NCBI GenBank assembly: GCA_964437945.1
Contig: CAYTJF010000171.1
Location: 1-13,214, forward strand
Length of the DNA: 13,214 nucleotides
Reading direction: 5' to 3'
Source: Granulosicoccus sp964437945
Lineage (GTDB): Bacteria; Pseudomonadota; Gammaproteobacteria; Granulosicoccales; Granulosicoccaceae
This document shows positions 1 to 6,930 of this stretch, one piece after another; the first letter of the stretch is position 1; each line of letters opens with the position of its first letter. The translations under genes and the position numbers were made by a program. Below the pieces are notes generated by a model. It was not told the origin of the DNA and ran no database searches. It saw only the letters and a program-made list of their open reading frames with translations.

Positions 1-74
1 TGTTCGTGTATGACCATTGCGCTGCTGGATCAGGTTGTAACAGGGTGTAACGAAGGTAGATAAGGCTGTTTCTA

Positions 75-102
75 TTGCAGAATTTTGCCGGTATGGCATA
101 GT
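75..102 (+). promoter_or_regulatory. Possible sigma-70-like promoter of the decarboxylase gene
   Basis: A TTGCAG box (75-80) lies 16 bp before a CATAGT box (97-102). The latter is preceded by TGG, giving an extended -10-like element. The match to consensus is partial (3/6 and 4/6). A start near 109 would leave a leader of about 35 nt before the ATG at 144. This is weak evidence from position and sequence only. The upstream stretch 1-74 holds two GTAAC-containing words (35-51) and nothing else I can identify. Confidence 0.25.
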
Positions 103-143
103 GTCGGCACCTACCAATCGACAGTCTGTTAAAAGCCAAGTTA

Positions 144-1562
144 ATGCATAAATCTGAATTCAAACAATGGTCAGAGCGGGCCACTAAATGGTCTGCCGAA
201 TACATCAGATCGTTAGAGACCCGGTCAGTGCGCGCGCAAACAAGCCCAGGCGATATTGCAAAATTAATTGAACGCTCGCCACCTGAATCGGGCGAGTCGA
301 TGGAGTCGATTCTTGATGACTTCGAAAATATCATTCCTGATGGTATGACGCACTGGCAGCATCCTCGATTTTTTGCCTACTTTCCAAGCAATGCGGCTCC
401 CGCGTCAATGATCGCTGAACAGTTGGCAACAACACTTGCAGCGCAGTGTATGTTGTGGCAAACATCGCCAGCGGCAACGGAATTGGAAACCTGCATGGTG
501 GACTGGCTGCGGCAGGCGGTCGGACTTAATGATGCATACAAAGGTGTTTTACAAGACACTGCATCAAGTGCAACGCTGTCAGCTATTTTAACCATGCGTG
601 AACGGGCGCTGAATTGGCGAGGCAATGCAGATGGATTAGCAGGACAACCGCAGGTTCGCATCTACGCTTCTTCGCGTACGCATTCATCCATCGACAAAGC
701 TATGTGGATTGCTGGGCTGGGTCAGAACAATCTAGTAAAAATTTCCACTGATAAGCAATTTGCACTTAATGAAGATGAGCTTTGCCAAGCAATTAGCAAT
801 GATCGTGCGGCTGGGTACTTGCCAGCAGGCATAGTTATTTGTGTTGGTGGCACTTCAATGGGTGCAACTGATCGAGTCAATGATGTGTGTGCTATCGCCA
901 AGGAAGAGGGGCTATACACACATGTTGATGCTGCGTGGGCTGGCTCGGCAATGATTTGCGAAGAGTTGCGTCCGCTGTGGGAAGGTGTTAATGAGGCTGA
1001 TAGTCTGGTGCTAAATCCGCACAAATGGCTTGGCGCGTCGATGGAATGTTCAGCGCATTTTGTTAAGGACCCCGAAACATTGGTAAAAACATTGGCTATA
1101 CAACCCGAGTATCTAAAAACACATGGTCAGGATGGTCTGGTGAATTACAGTGAGTGGGGCATACAACTTGGCAGGCGCTTTCGCGCTCTGAAATTGTGGT
1201 TTCTCATGCGCGCTTATGGTCTTGAAGGTTTAAGAGCGCGTATTCGCAATCATATTACCTGGTCAGAGAAATTGTGTGAACGCTTGCGAGTAACCCCCGG
1301 CTTTGAGATTGTAACTGATCCCATCTTATCGCTATTTACTTTTCGGTATGTGCGAGACGATGTGGACGATCTGGATGGTTTGAATTTGCAACTGGTGAAC
1401 GCGCTCAATGATGATGGAAGAATTTATCTCACACAGAGTGAGCACGATGGAATTCGGGTAATTCGATTTGTAGCTGGACAGTTTGATATGAAAGAGCAGG
1501 ATGTTGATATTGCTTTTGATGTAATAACGCAGGTTGCCACTGAATTGGCTTTCTCCGAGTAA
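144..1562 (+). CDS. Group II PLP-dependent decarboxylase, aromatic-L-amino-acid type
   Basis: Predicted cytosolic enzyme that removes the alpha-carboxyl group of an amino acid, probably aromatic, to give the amine. The 472-residue length fits the family. The PLP lysine is K294 in NPHKW. The cofactor-pyridine aspartate is in HVDAAWAG (D262). The ring-stacking histidine is H180 in THSS, and HPRFFAYFPS (73-82) is a family signature of the substrate pocket. Y323, in PEYLK, sits 29 residues after the PLP lysine. That is the same spacing as Y332 and K303 in human DOPA decarboxylase. This tyrosine is typical of decarboxylases, whereas phenylalanine marks the aldehyde synthases. The exact substrate (Tyr, Trp, Phe, DOPA) cannot be read from sequence. 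The ATG at 144 has only a weak upstream Shine-Dalgarno (AAGCCAAG). The gene appears monocistronic, with 407 bp before ugpB, and no amine or amino acid transporter gene is adjacent. Confidence 0.9.
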   Translation: MHKSEFKQWSERATKWSAEYIRSLETRSVRAQTSPGDIAKLIERSPPESGESMESILDDFENIIPDGMTHWQHPRFFAYFPSNAAPASMIAEQLATTLAAQCMLWQTSPAATELETCMVDWLRQAVGLNDAYKGVLQDTASSATLSAILTMRERALNWRGNADGLAGQPQVRIYASSRTHSSIDKAMWIAGLGQNNLVKISTDKQFALNEDELCQAISNDRAAGYLPAGIVICVGGTSMGATDRVNDVCAIAKEEGLYTHVDAAWAGSAMICEELRPLWEGVNEADSLVLNPHKWLGASMECSAHFVKDPETLVKTLAIQPEYLKTHGQDGLVNYSEWGIQLGRRFRALKLWFLMRAYGLEGLRARIRNHITWSEKLCERLRVTPGFEIVTDPILSLFTFRYVRDDVDDLDGLNLQLVNALNDDGRIYLTQSEHDGIRVIRFVAGQFDMKEQDVDIAFDVITQVATELAFSE

Positions 1563-1662
1563 TATGTATGAAACATGCATTGTTAGCCACACTTTCTACA
1601 AGACATTTGCCGCAGGATGCATTCCAGGCCCGCGATGATACCGAACACCTATCGCCACTTGT

Positions 1663-1698
1663 GTTCGTCATTTTGTCCGCCATCGGGACAGAATGAAC
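1663..1698 (+). other. Bulged hairpin downstream of the decarboxylase gene
   Basis: GTTC (1663-1666) pairs with GAAC (1695-1698). After a 3-nt bulge, ATTTTGTCC (1670-1678) pairs with GGACAGAAT (1686-1694), with one T-G wobble, around a 7-nt loop. It starts 100 bp past the decarboxylase stop and has no T-run after it. It is therefore not a standard intrinsic terminator. It could mark the 3' end of the transcript or be a regulatory dyad. Confidence 0.35.
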
Positions 1699-1934
1699 CG
1701 CAATCAATGTTTTGATCGATAAATATTTTATTGTCGGGTTTTGTGCAGATCGGATTTGTGCCAGCTTGTTAAGCGGTAGACTGTAGGCTATTTGCAGACA
1801 ACGTCAGGTCTTACTATGTAAAAGGCAGACCGTGGCTGCTTGAAGACTCCGCCAGACCATATCGGGCGGTTAGACGAAAGTATTATTGGTCAGTGTTTGG
1901 ATTTGTTTGACCCAATGAGCTCGTTCCTCAATCA

Positions 1935-1956
1935 AAGGACGTCCTTAATAATTATT
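1935..1956 (+). promoter_or_regulatory. Perfect palindromes just upstream of the ugpB ribosome-binding site
   Basis: AAGGACGTCCTT (1935-1946) is a perfect 12-bp palindrome. It is followed directly by AATAATTATT (1947-1956), a perfect 10-bp palindrome that ends one base before the ugpB Shine-Dalgarno. A dimeric repressor operator is a natural reading, but that is inference. As RNA the first palindrome has no loop and would not form a good hairpin. Confidence 0.35.
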
Positions 1957-1969
1957 CAGGAGAGAAAAT

Positions 1970-3295
1970 ATGAAGTTCCGTACGAATTTACGACATAGCC
2001 TGTGCTTTGGCGCAGCGATTGCGGCTGGTTTTTTCACCACTGCTGTACATGCGGCTACGGAAGTACAATTCTGGCACGCGTTTACTGGCCGTCTCGGTGA
2101 GCTGGTTGATGAGCAGGTAGCCACTTTCAATTCAAGTCAAACCGATTACGAAATTGTGGCATCTCACAAAGGCAATTATTCTGAAACCCTGAATGCGGGT
2201 ATAGCGGCCTTTAGAGCGAAGGAGCAACCACATTTATTAATGGTATTTGAAGTTGGTACGGCCACCATGATGAGCGCTGAAGGCGCGGTTAAACCGGTCT
2301 ATGAAGTCATGGCAGATGCGGGTGCGGAGTTTGATCCTGACGCATATATTGGTTCGGTCAAAGGTTATTACACAACCACTGATGGAAAAATGTTGTCGTT
2401 ACCGTTCAATTCATCAACACCTGTATTGTGGGTTAACAAAGATGCACTAAAAGAAGCTGGGGTAGACCCCGAAGTCGATCTATCCACCTGGCAGAAAGTC
2501 GATGAAGTGTTGACTAAGGTGCAAGCCTCAGGTAGCAAGTGTCCATTGACCACGGCTTGGCAGAGTTGGATTCATCTTGAAAACTTGTCTGCCTATCACA
2601 ACACCCCATTTGCTAGTAAAGATAACGGCTTTGCAGGTGTGGATACAGAACTTGCGTTTAATTCGGAGCTTCAAGTAAAGCATATCCAAACCATGGGTGA
2701 TTGGGCTAAAGACGGTAAGTTTATGTATGCGGGTCGTCGAAACGAAGGTGGGGCAAATTTTCGGGCAGGTGAGTGCGCGTTATTCACTGAAAGTTCGGCT
2801 GGTTACGCAGGTATTAAAGCTGAAGCCAAGTTTGATTTCGCTGTTCGACCTTTACCCTATTGGGAAGGTGCGGAGGGCGCACCACAGAATACTATTATTG
2901 GTGGTGCATCACTTTGGGCAATGGCCGGGCACAGCGATGAAGAATATAAAGGCGTTGCGGCATTCTTGAACTTTCTGTCAACCGATGATGTTCAAGCCAA
3001 ATGGCATCAAGATACAGGCTACCTGCCGATAACCGCTGCGGCCGGTGATAAAACCAAATCTGATGGTTTTTACGACGATAATCCTGGAACTGACATCGCT
3101 GTTGTTCAAATGACAGCAAACGCGCCGACGGCAAACTCGAAGGGTTTGCGATTAGGGTCGTTCGATCAAATTCGCGGTATTATTGATGAAGAGCTTGAGG
3201 CTGTTTGGTCTGGCGACAAAGATGCACAAACAGCCATGGACAGTGCTGTTGAGCGTGGTAATAGATTGCTGCGTCGCTTTGAACAGGCTAACTAA
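1970..3295 (+). CDS. ugpB: sn-glycerol-3-phosphate ABC transporter, periplasmic binding protein
   Basis: Periplasmic receptor predicted to bind sn-glycerol-3-phosphate or glycerophosphodiesters and deliver them to UgpAE. A Sec signal peptide is visible: positive n-region (MKFRTNLRH), hydrophobic core to about residue 25, and an AVHA|A cleavage site after A28. The 441-residue length is close to E. coli UgpB (438). From memory, many blocks match the E. coli protein: KGNYSETLNAGIAAFR (67-82), FEVGTATMM (93-101), PFNSSTPVLW (145-154), IIGGASLWAM (309-318), WHQDTGYLP (345-353), GLRLGSFDQIRGIIDEELE (392-410) and AVERGNRLLRRFE (426-438). The start is supported by AGGAGAG five bases upstream and by the signal peptide. 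It is first in a ugpB-A-E-C order but is set apart from ugpA by 358 bp, which would allow the receptor to be made in excess. Confidence 0.95.
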   Translation: MKFRTNLRHSLCFGAAIAAGFFTTAVHAATEVQFWHAFTGRLGELVDEQVATFNSSQTDYEIVASHKGNYSETLNAGIAAFRAKEQPHLLMVFEVGTATMMSAEGAVKPVYEVMADAGAEFDPDAYIGSVKGYYTTTDGKMLSLPFNSSTPVLWVNKDALKEAGVDPEVDLSTWQKVDEVLTKVQASGSKCPLTTAWQSWIHLENLSAYHNTPFASKDNGFAGVDTELAFNSELQVKHIQTMGDWAKDGKFMYAGRRNEGGANFRAGECALFTESSAGYAGIKAEAKFDFAVRPLPYWEGAEGAPQNTIIGGASLWAMAGHSDEEYKGVAAFLNFLSTDDVQAKWHQDTGYLPITAAAGDKTKSDGFYDDNPGTDIAVVQMTANAPTANSKGLRLGSFDQIRGIIDEELEAVWSGDKDAQTAMDSAVERGNRLLRRFEQAN

Positions 3296-3349
3296 GAGTT
3301 GAGATTATTGACGCTGTTCGCAAGGGTTTGGAATTGGTAATTTGGCTCT

Positions 3350-3368
3350 GAGTTCAAAGCTTGAACTC
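3350..3368 (+). other. Hairpin 55 bp after the ugpB stop
   Basis: GAGTTCAA (3350-3357) and TTGAACTC (3361-3368) form a perfect 8-bp stem with a tight AGC loop. It could be extended by a T-G wobble and one C-G pair outside. There is no T-run afterwards, so it fits a transcript-stabilising or 3'-end processing hairpin after ugpB better than an intrinsic terminator. Stabilising hairpins behind binding-protein genes are a known way to raise receptor over permease. Its use here is inferred. Confidence 0.45.
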
Positions 3369-3378
3369 GGGTCAGACT

Positions 3379-3456
3379 TTCGAGATCTGGGTTCAGATTA
3401 TACGTTCGAGCTATGAGCTGCGTTTATACGAGTTAGTGTTTAGCTTGGGTTATACA
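3379..3456 (+). repeat. Degenerate 26-bp tandem repeat, three units
   Basis: Units at 3379-3404, 3405-3430 and 3431-3456 follow one another without gaps. Units 1 and 2 both begin TTCGAG and end TTATACG with 13 variable bases between. Unit 3 is more diverged (begins AGTTAG, ends TTATACA). The exact 26-bp phase was counted by hand. The internal 13 bases are poorly conserved, so this is an old or relaxed array. Confidence 0.45.
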
Positions 3457-3598
3457 ATTCTGTTCTGAGCCCAAAGCTGCGTAAGGGAACTGCGCTTCGA
3501 ACTAAGGCTGGTGATCTGAAACGTGGGTTTTGGCTTGCGAATTAGGCTGAGATCTTAACTTTATTATTTGTGCTCAGTGTTGGTGCTATGCACAGGTT

Positions 3599-3632
3599 CG
3601 ATCGGCAACCAGCCGATCGGATCGGTTGGCTG
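3599..3632 (+). promoter_or_regulatory. Two mutually exclusive hairpins upstream of ugpA
   Basis: Hairpin 1 pairs CGATCGGC (3599-3606) with GCCGATCG (3612-3619), a perfect 8-bp stem with a 5-nt loop. Hairpin 2 uses 3606-3616 against 3622-3632: CCGA/TCGG, then a G-T wobble, A-T, two C-G pairs, one A-C mismatch, then A-T and C-G. It reuses the right arm of hairpin 1, so the two cannot coexist. The block ends 21 bp before the ugpA ATG. A leader switch or an operator dyad are both possible. Function is inferred. Confidence 0.4.
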
Positions 3633-3653
3633 TATCATAATGTGGATTGATTA

Positions 3654-4535
3654 ATGGAAAAGCGAGTCACATTCAAAGGTTGGAAATTGCCTTTGCTGCT
3701 GATCTTTCCGCAATTGCTGATTTCTGCTGTTTTCTTTTTTTACCCTGCCGGTCAAGCTATATGGCAATCATTGTTTATACCTGACCCCTTTGGATTATCT
3801 TCTCAGTTTGTTGGGCTGGGAAATTTTGAATTCCTGTTTAATGATCAGTATTATCGCGCTTCCTTTCTAACTACGACTATTTTTTCCATTCTGGTTACTC
3901 TGGTTTCAATGGTGGTTGCACTCTTTCTGGCGGTCATGGCCGATCGACTTATAAAAGGTGCAGGCGTCTATCGCACATTATTAATTTGGCCTTATGCTGT
4001 GGCGCCGGCTGTTGCAGGTGTGTTGTGGTTGTTTATGTTCAATACCAGGGTGGGCGTCGTGTCGTGGTATGTCGGATTGTTGGGCTACGATTGGAATCAT
4101 GTGCTAAATGGCGCAGAGGCGATGGGCTTGGTTGTTGTGGCATCATCCTGGGGCAGGATAAGTTATAATTTTCTGTTTTTCTTCGCAGCCTTACAAGCGG
4201 TGCCAAAGTCGGTGATTGAAGCTGCCGCAATAGATGGCGCCAGGTTCTGGCGGCGTTTTTTCACGATTGTGCTTCCGTTACTATCACCAACAGTTTTCTT
4301 TCTGCTTGTCGTCAATATAGTTTATGCGTTTTTTGAAACGTTCGGTGTAATACACACAATCACGTCGGGCGGGCCTCAGCAGTCGACCACTATTCTTGTT
4401 TATAAAGTGTTTTCGGATGGCTTTGTCGGGCAAGACCTGGGTTCATCAGCTGCCCAATCGGTAGTTTTACTCGTGCTGGTTGGCGTGTTAACGGTTGTGC
4501 AGTTCAAGTTTATTGAAAAGCGAGTGCACTACTGA
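3654..4535 (+). CDS. ugpA: sn-glycerol-3-phosphate ABC transporter permease UgpA
   Basis: Inner-membrane permease of the MalF/UgpA type, which forms a heterodimer with UgpE and couples to UgpC. It has 293 residues, typical of the subunit. Hydrophobic segments lie near residues 12-34, 73-97, 107-130, 157-181, 203-229 and 265-284, fitting six helices. The cytoplasmic EAA loop that docks on the ATPase is EAAAIDGARFWRRFFTIVLP (189-208). The ATG at 3654 follows a weak Shine-Dalgarno-like GTGGATTGATTA. No better in-frame start is seen, and the N-terminus begins correctly before helix 1. Its TGA overlaps the ugpE ATG by one base (TGATG), which indicates translational coupling. Confidence 0.93.
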   Translation: MEKRVTFKGWKLPLLLIFPQLLISAVFFFYPAGQAIWQSLFIPDPFGLSSQFVGLGNFEFLFNDQYYRASFLTTTIFSILVTLVSMVVALFLAVMADRLIKGAGVYRTLLIWPYAVAPAVAGVLWLFMFNTRVGVVSWYVGLLGYDWNHVLNGAEAMGLVVVASSWGRISYNFLFFFAALQAVPKSVIEAAAIDGARFWRRFFTIVLPLLSPTVFFLLVVNIVYAFFETFGVIHTITSGGPQQSTTILVYKVFSDGFVGQDLGSSAAQSVVLLVLVGVLTVVQFKFIEKRVHY

Positions 4536-5404
4536 TGGCACAAGCTGAGCAATCAACACAATCTGGTATGGTTACGAGGCGCGGCAAATCGTTATGGCTC
4601 ACTCATGTGTTAATGATTCTTGGTGTGTTGATTGTGTTCTTTCCAATCTGGCTTGCGTTTGTAGCGTCAACAGTAACTCAAGCAGACATCGTTTCACCAC
4701 CAATGCCGTTAATACCTGGTGAACATTTTTTAGATAATTATAAAAAGGCGCTGTTCTCAGGCATTAATGTGCCGGTATCGACCATGTTGATCAATTCATT
4801 GATCATGGCGATTGGTATTGCGCTTGGGAAAATAGCCATTTCCCTTATCTCGGCTTTTGCGATTGTGTATTTCAAATTTCCTGGGCGAACGTTTTTCTTT
4901 TGGCTTATATTTCTTACTCTTATGCTACCCGTTGAGGTTCGCATTGTTCCGACCTATGAAGTTATCGCTGGATTCGGGATGTTAAATTCATACTCTGGTC
5001 TGATCTTGCCGTTGGTCGCATCAGCAACAGCCACTTTTTTATTCAGACAGTTCTTTATGACAATTCCCGATGAGCTTGCTGAAGCGGCGCGCGTTGATGG
5101 TGCACGCCCGATGCGGTTTTTTATTGATATTGTTGTTCCAATGAGTCGGACCAACATCGCTGCATTGTTTGTCATCCTTTTTATCTACGGCTGGAATCAA
5201 TATCTATGGCCGCTATTGATCACTACCGACCCGGAAATGAATACTATTGTCATGGGAATAAAGCAGATGTTTCCATCAGGGGATGATTTCGCAGACTGGC
5301 CAGTCATTATGGCTACATCGATACTGGCGATGATACCGCCGGTCATTGTAGTGGTTTCCATGCAGAAACTGTTTGTCCGTGGGCTAGTGGATAGCGAGAA
5401 ATAA
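4535..5404 (+). CDS. ugpE: sn-glycerol-3-phosphate ABC transporter permease UgpE
   Basis: Second inner-membrane permease of the importer (MalG/UgpE type). It has 289 residues, with hydrophobic segments near 22-46, 84-113, 118-137, 150-173, 205-224 and 260-279. The EAA loop runs about 180-203 (ELAEAARVDGARPMRFF...VP) and contacts UgpC. Translation starts one base inside the ugpA stop. Its own TAA is followed at once by the ugpC ATG (ATAAATG), with no spacer. The tight packing argues that A, E and C are made in fixed ratio. The N-terminal 20 residues are polar and variable, as is usual for this subunit. Confidence 0.93.
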   Translation: MAQAEQSTQSGMVTRRGKSLWLTHVLMILGVLIVFFPIWLAFVASTVTQADIVSPPMPLIPGEHFLDNYKKALFSGINVPVSTMLINSLIMAIGIALGKIAISLISAFAIVYFKFPGRTFFFWLIFLTLMLPVEVRIVPTYEVIAGFGMLNSYSGLILPLVASATATFLFRQFFMTIPDELAEAARVDGARPMRFFIDIVVPMSRTNIAALFVILFIYGWNQYLWPLLITTDPEMNTIVMGIKQMFPSGDDFADWPVIMATSILAMIPPVIVVVSMQKLFVRGLVDSEK

Positions 5405-6457
5405 ATGGCAACTTTGAGCATCAACAACGTTAAGAAGAGCTTTGGCAAAGTTGAAGTGATCCATGGGGTAAGCGTTGATGTTGAAGATGGAGAGTTTATT
5501 GTTATTGTCGGGCCTTCTGGTTGCGGTAAATCGACACTGTTGCGTTTGGTAGCAGGCTTAGAAAATGTTAGCCATGGTGATATTAGAATCGGTGATCAGC
5601 TAGTCAATAATAAAGAACCCATGGATCGTGATATAGCCATGGTTTTTCAAAACTACGCGCTGTACCCGCATATGTCGGTAAGGCAGAATATGGCCTATGG
5701 ATTGAAGATCGCAAAAATGCCGAAGGCACTCATATATGAAAAAGTCGATCATGCAGCAAAGCTTCTGCAACTCGAGCAGTATCTGGACAGAAAACCTCGT
5801 GAGCTATCAGGTGGTCAAAGACAACGAGTCGCGATGGGACGTGCGATTGTTCGTGAACCTGCTGTGTTTTTATTTGATGAACCATTGTCTAACCTTGATG
5901 CTAAATTGCGTGTTCAAATGCGTCTGGAGATTAAACAGTTACAGGCCGAACTGGGTGTTACGTCATTATATGTAACGCACGATCAGGTCGAAGCCATGAC
6001 TATGGCCGATCGTATGATCGTAATGAATCAAGGTGTAGCTGAGCAAATTGGCACGCCGTTGGAAGTCTATCAAAAGCCCCAGTCGTTGTTCGCGGCACAG
6101 TTTATTGGCAGTCCAGCGATGAATATCCTCGATGCAATGATTGAAGACGGCAAACTTAAGTTGGCGCATGGAGCAGCGCTTCCTGGGCAGTATGATGCTC
6201 CGGGTTCTGTAAAAGTGGGTATTCGGCCAGAGCACCTTATTGTAGACACCAGTGGCGATTTGCAGATTGATGTTGTGTCCACAGAACCATTGGGTGCAAC
6301 GACCTTGTTGCACGGCAAGTTAGCGTCTTCCGGCGAATTGATAACAGCCAGTTTGCCAGGTGTTCACCCAATCGATTCGTTACGTGGTACCACACGCCTG
6401 AGCATTAACACCGATCAAATTCATATTTTCTCCACCTCCACAGGCCAACGCCAGTAA
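5405..6457 (+). CDS. ugpC: sn-glycerol-3-phosphate ABC transporter ATP-binding protein UgpC
   Basis: Cytoplasmic ATPase of the importer, expected to work as a homodimer on UgpAE. It has 350 residues (E. coli UgpC is 356). Seen in order: Walker A GPSGCGKS (36-43), Q-loop Q82 in FQNYALYPH, ABC signature LSGGQRQ (134-140), Walker B FLFDEP (D158, E159), D-loop SNLDA, and switch histidine H192 in VTHDQ. The C-terminal third, with GIRPEH near 281-286, is the MalK-type TOBE regulatory domain. MalK and close relatives can substitute for UgpC in E. coli, so the ATPase alone does not fix specificity. Assignment rests on linkage to ugpBAE. No ugpQ phosphodiesterase gene follows: a REP-type motif starts 4 bp after the stop. 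Confidence 0.92.
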   Translation: MATLSINNVKKSFGKVEVIHGVSVDVEDGEFIVIVGPSGCGKSTLLRLVAGLENVSHGDIRIGDQLVNNKEPMDRDIAMVFQNYALYPHMSVRQNMAYGLKIAKMPKALIYEKVDHAAKLLQLEQYLDRKPRELSGGQRQRVAMGRAIVREPAVFLFDEPLSNLDAKLRVQMRLEIKQLQAELGVTSLYVTHDQVEAMTMADRMIVMNQGVAEQIGTPLEVYQKPQSLFAAQFIGSPAMNILDAMIEDGKLKLAHGAALPGQYDAPGSVKVGIRPEHLIVDTSGDLQIDVVSTEPLGATTLLHGKLASSGELITASLPGVHPIDSLRGTTRLSINTDQIHIFSTSTGQRQ

Positions 6458-6462
6458 TGCTG

Positions 6463-6560
6463 GGGTCGGACCATGGTATGTGTTTGTATTTAAAGAAAAA
6501 ATAACGAAATTCACTGCTTTATGATGCGTTAAACTCTCTTTTCGACCTTAAAAACAACGG
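6463..6560 (+). repeat. Left direct repeat, copy 1
   Basis: Begins with GGGTCGGACCATGGTAT and ends with AAAAACAACGG. By hand alignment it matches 6605-6702 over 98 bp with about 13 differences and no gaps. The GGTCGGACC core is a palindrome with one central base. It starts within 6 bp of the ugpC stop codon. Confidence 0.75.
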
Positions 6561-6564
6561 TTAG

Positions 6565-6608
6565 TAATATACGGGTAATATACGGGTCGGACCATCTAAT
6601 ATACGGGT
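6565..6608 (+). repeat. Short TAATATACGGGT repeats, three copies
   Basis: AATATACGGGT occurs at 6566-6576, 6577-6587 and 6598-6608. The first two abut and the third is 11 bp further on. The last two run directly into TCGGACCAT, forming REP-type motifs. This looks like slippage or repeated recombination at the junction between the two left direct repeats. Confidence 0.6.
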
Positions 6609-6702
6609 CGGACCATGGTATATGATTGTATTTAAAGCAAAAATATCGAAATTCACTACTTAATAATGCTTTAAACACTCTTTTTGACTTGAAAAACAAC
6701 AG
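6605..6702 (+). repeat. Left direct repeat, copy 2
   Basis: Second copy of the 98-bp repeat, about 87% identical to 6463-6560 by hand count. The substitutions are spread evenly, so the duplication is not recent. Confidence 0.75.
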
Positions 6703-6930
6703 AGTAAGAGTGTGAGACTTTTACTGATCGTTAGATCATGTCCATCTCGATCTGCAGCCTGAAAAACCGTGTTAGAACTCGATAGTTGGCGATTGGATGG
6801 GGCAACAAATTATTTGTCCTGCGCTAATCTGTTTGTACAAAGTGGAACAATTTGTTTAAATTAATTCCTAATTCAACGCAAACACGTTGTAATCAATTCA
6901 AAATAGCTTTTAAACCCATGGAGGGGTTTT
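6703..6930 (+). promoter_or_regulatory. AT-rich leader of the RAYT gene with clustered palindromes
   Basis: No ORF is visible. Within 65 bp there are ACAAAT-T-ATTTGT (6805-6817), the perfect palindrome TTTGTACAAA (6832-6841) and an imperfect dyad GGAA/TTCC with AATTT/AAATT inside (6844-6868). Just before the RAYT start, AAACCC (6912-6917) can pair with GGGTTT (6924-6929). This puts most of the GGAGG Shine-Dalgarno (6920-6924) in the loop or stem. A promoter is expected here, but I could not define its boxes. Confidence 0.4.

Larger units (their letters stand above)
1563..1969 (+). other. Intergenic region before ugpB with several dyad symmetries
   Basis: This 407-bp stretch has no convincing gene. 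The longest obvious reading from the ATG at 1564 stops after 24 codons. It holds a bulged hairpin at 1663-1698, a 5-bp GC stem (CCGCC 1849-1853 / GGCGG 1865-1869), an imperfect dyad ATTGGTCA/TGACCCAAT (1885-1916), a perfect 12-bp palindrome (1935-1946) and the ugpB Shine-Dalgarno (AGGAGAG, 1958-1964). The ugpB promoter must lie here, but no box pair stands out. I see no convincing Pho box, although ugp belongs to the Pho regulon in E. coli. Confidence 0.6.
3296..3653 (+). other. Non-coding ugpB-ugpA spacer with degenerate repeats and hairpins
   Basis: The 358 bp hold no supportable ORF. Features seen are a perfect 8-bp hairpin (3350-3368), three 26-bp degenerate units (3379-3456), a repeated TCTGAGNNCAAAGCT word (3347-3361 and 3464-3478), a related pair CGAACTAAGGCTG (3498-3510) and CGAATTAGGCTG (3538-3549), and two competing hairpins just before ugpA (3599-3632). 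Such a gap is unusual inside a ugp operon, since ugpA, ugpE and ugpC are otherwise packed with no spacing. A separate promoter for ugpAEC here is possible, but no clear boxes were found. Confidence 0.7.

Noticed and set aside
1564..1638. Small ORF of 24 codons after the decarboxylase stop
   Set aside because: It has no Shine-Dalgarno, no recognisable composition, and its length is expected by chance.
1663..1698. Intrinsic terminator of the decarboxylase gene
   Set aside because: The hairpin is bulged, about 100 bp from the stop, and not followed by a T-run. It is listed only as a hairpin.
377..1707. Several antisense ORFs of 60-115 codons opposite the decarboxylase
   Set aside because: They are frame shadows of the coding strand, without Shine-Dalgarno sites or recognisable domains. 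The same holds for the shadows over the ugp genes and the Dpp/Opp-type genes.
1789..1960. Pho box upstream of ugpB
   Set aside because: I looked for paired CTGTNAT-like heptamers with 4-bp spacing. CTGTAGG (1791-1797) followed by TTGCAGA is the nearest and does not match well enough.
3379..3456. CRISPR array
   Set aside because: The units are contiguous and degenerate, with no conserved repeat and spacer alternation and no cas genes nearby.
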